This document shows, in pieces, positions 5,459 to 6,005 of a stretch of 6,005 nucleotides of DNA; position 1 is the stretch's first letter, and each line of letters begins with the position of its first letter. The translations under genes and the position numbers were made by a program. This DNA is from an uncultured Bacteroidota bacterium (GTDB taxonomy: Bacteria; Bacteroidota; Bacteroidia; Chitinophagales; Chitinophagaceae): positions 1 to 6,005 of the forward strand of contig CAMLEX010000331.1 in assembly GCA_946479055.1 (NCBI GenBank). Reading direction: 5' to 3'. The notes beneath the pieces were generated by a model, which was not told where the DNA came from, did no database searches, and saw only the letters and a program-made list of their open reading frames with translations.

Positions 5459-5610
5459 TTCTCTGAAATTCTTTCCCCAAAGCTTTTGAGAAAGGGAAAA
5501 TTTTCGATTTCTACTATTTTGCGGTTGGAGAGATGGATCCCGCTGCGAAAGGAATACGATATTCTTTTCCGGGAAAATAATTGGCCGGTATTGCCGTTTC
5601 TTCTTGTGTT
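5459..5610. other. Spacer between hydrolase remnant and desaturase, with unexplained open frames
   Basis: No start codon with a credible gene lies here. On the minus strand a 52-codon frame, +1 relative to the desaturase, is open from 5672 to a TAG at 5514-5516 and reads plausibly (SLVWHKTQEETAIPANYFPG, then KEYRIPFAAGSISPTAK). The desaturase frame itself stays open for 51 codons beyond its stop. Either may be a degraded gene end; I could not assign a family. Confidence 0.35.
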
Positions 5611-6005
5611 TTATGCCACACTAAGCTTGTCAGTAACGGGTCGAATTGGAAGTTTACGAATGCGGATGATCTTCAGCCAGTTTAGAAAACGAATAATAAC
5701 ATAAGTCGGATCCAGCTCATACCAGCGGACACCGAAGTTTGTGCCCGAAGGATTTTTGTGATGATTATTATGGTAGGCCTCTCCCATCATGAGCAGATCC
5801 AGTTTGAACAAATTGGTAGAAGTATTTTTTACTTTGAAATTGACAGCACCGTATTTATGTGCAAACCAGTTGATGATTACACCCTGGACAGGCACCATTA
5901 AAATATGAATGGGAAGCACCAAAAACCACCAGCCGGAAGGAGCAAATAAGCGCATGATGAACCTTGTGTAATATAAGCGGCAATATAAAAGAATCGTTCC
6001 CAGAA
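5611..6005 (-). CDS. Membrane fatty acid desaturase (partial, N-terminus beyond right edge)
   Basis: The frame is open from the right edge (first full codon at 6003) to TAA at 5611-5613, giving 130 residues of the C-terminal half. An ATG at 5953-5955 is internal. Numbered from that Met, the sequence has two hydrophobic stretches (about 7-28, plus the residues upstream of it), NWFAHKYG (29-36), and the third histidine box HNNHH at 62-66, followed by NFGVRWYELDPTY (73-85), all typical of acyl-CoA or acyl-lipid delta-9-type desaturases (PF00487/COG1398). These enzymes use a di-iron centre held by three His boxes to introduce a double bond into membrane fatty acyl chains; the first boxes would lie outside the window. 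The gene is upstream of the hydrolase remnant on the same strand with a 152-base gap, so no functional link is implied. Confidence 0.85.
   Translation of the reverse strand, partial: LGTILLYCRLYYTRFIMRLFAPSGWWFLVLPIHILMVPVQGVIINWFAHKYGAVNFKVKNTSTNLFKLDLLMMGEAYHNNHHKNPSGTNFGVRWYELDPTYVIIRFLNWLKIIRIRKLPIRPVTDKLSVA

Noticed and set aside
5486..5704. Plus-strand ORF of 72 codons opposite the desaturase end
   Set aside because: It is antisense to a well-supported gene and has no recognisable domain or upstream signals; treated as a shadow frame.

Overview
The window looks like a chromosomal stretch from a member of the Bacteroidota, most likely near the Chitinophagaceae. The basis is the low GC content, the absence of clear Shine-Dalgarno sites, TAnnTTTG-like promoter boxes (TATCTTTA, TATCTTTC, TACCTTTA), and protein families whose wording I associate with that group. 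No RNA gene, CRISPR array, insertion sequence or integrase is visible. The taxonomic call is an inference by eye.

Layout. Left block, minus strand: the N-terminal part of a secreted PHB-depolymerase/LpqC-like esterase runs off the left edge (1-576). Upstream of it is a class A beta-lactamase-type serine hydrolase (631-1513) split into two overlapping frames. A 322-base divergent spacer (1514-1835) follows. Middle block, plus strand: a cold-shock-domain protein with a charged N-terminal extension (1836-2282), a perfect 10-bp hairpin (2387-2410), a cytoplasmic protein of unknown function (2572-3156), and a DoxX-like membrane protein (3183-3653) only 26 bases downstream of it. Right block, minus strand: a complete prokaryotic pentameric ligand-gated ion channel homologue (3658-4626, TTG start) convergent with the DoxX gene; then the C-terminal remnant of a PF00144-type serine hydrolase (4753-5458), frameshifted and lacking its catalytic N-terminal half; then the C-terminal half of a membrane fatty acid desaturase running off the right edge (5611-6005).

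These genes do not form one obvious pathway. The common thread is the cell envelope: secreted esterase, lipoprotein hydrolase, membrane proteins, channel, and lipid desaturation. I see no convincing new multigene system. The items most worth a second look are the pLGIC homologue with its glycine-rich predicted pore, and the two broken penicillin-binding-fold hydrolases. The beta-lactamase break fits an 11-nt deletion between ATCT repeats. The second gene fits a 2-nt loss plus loss of the N-terminal half. Both could be real gene decay or, for the small indels, assembly error.
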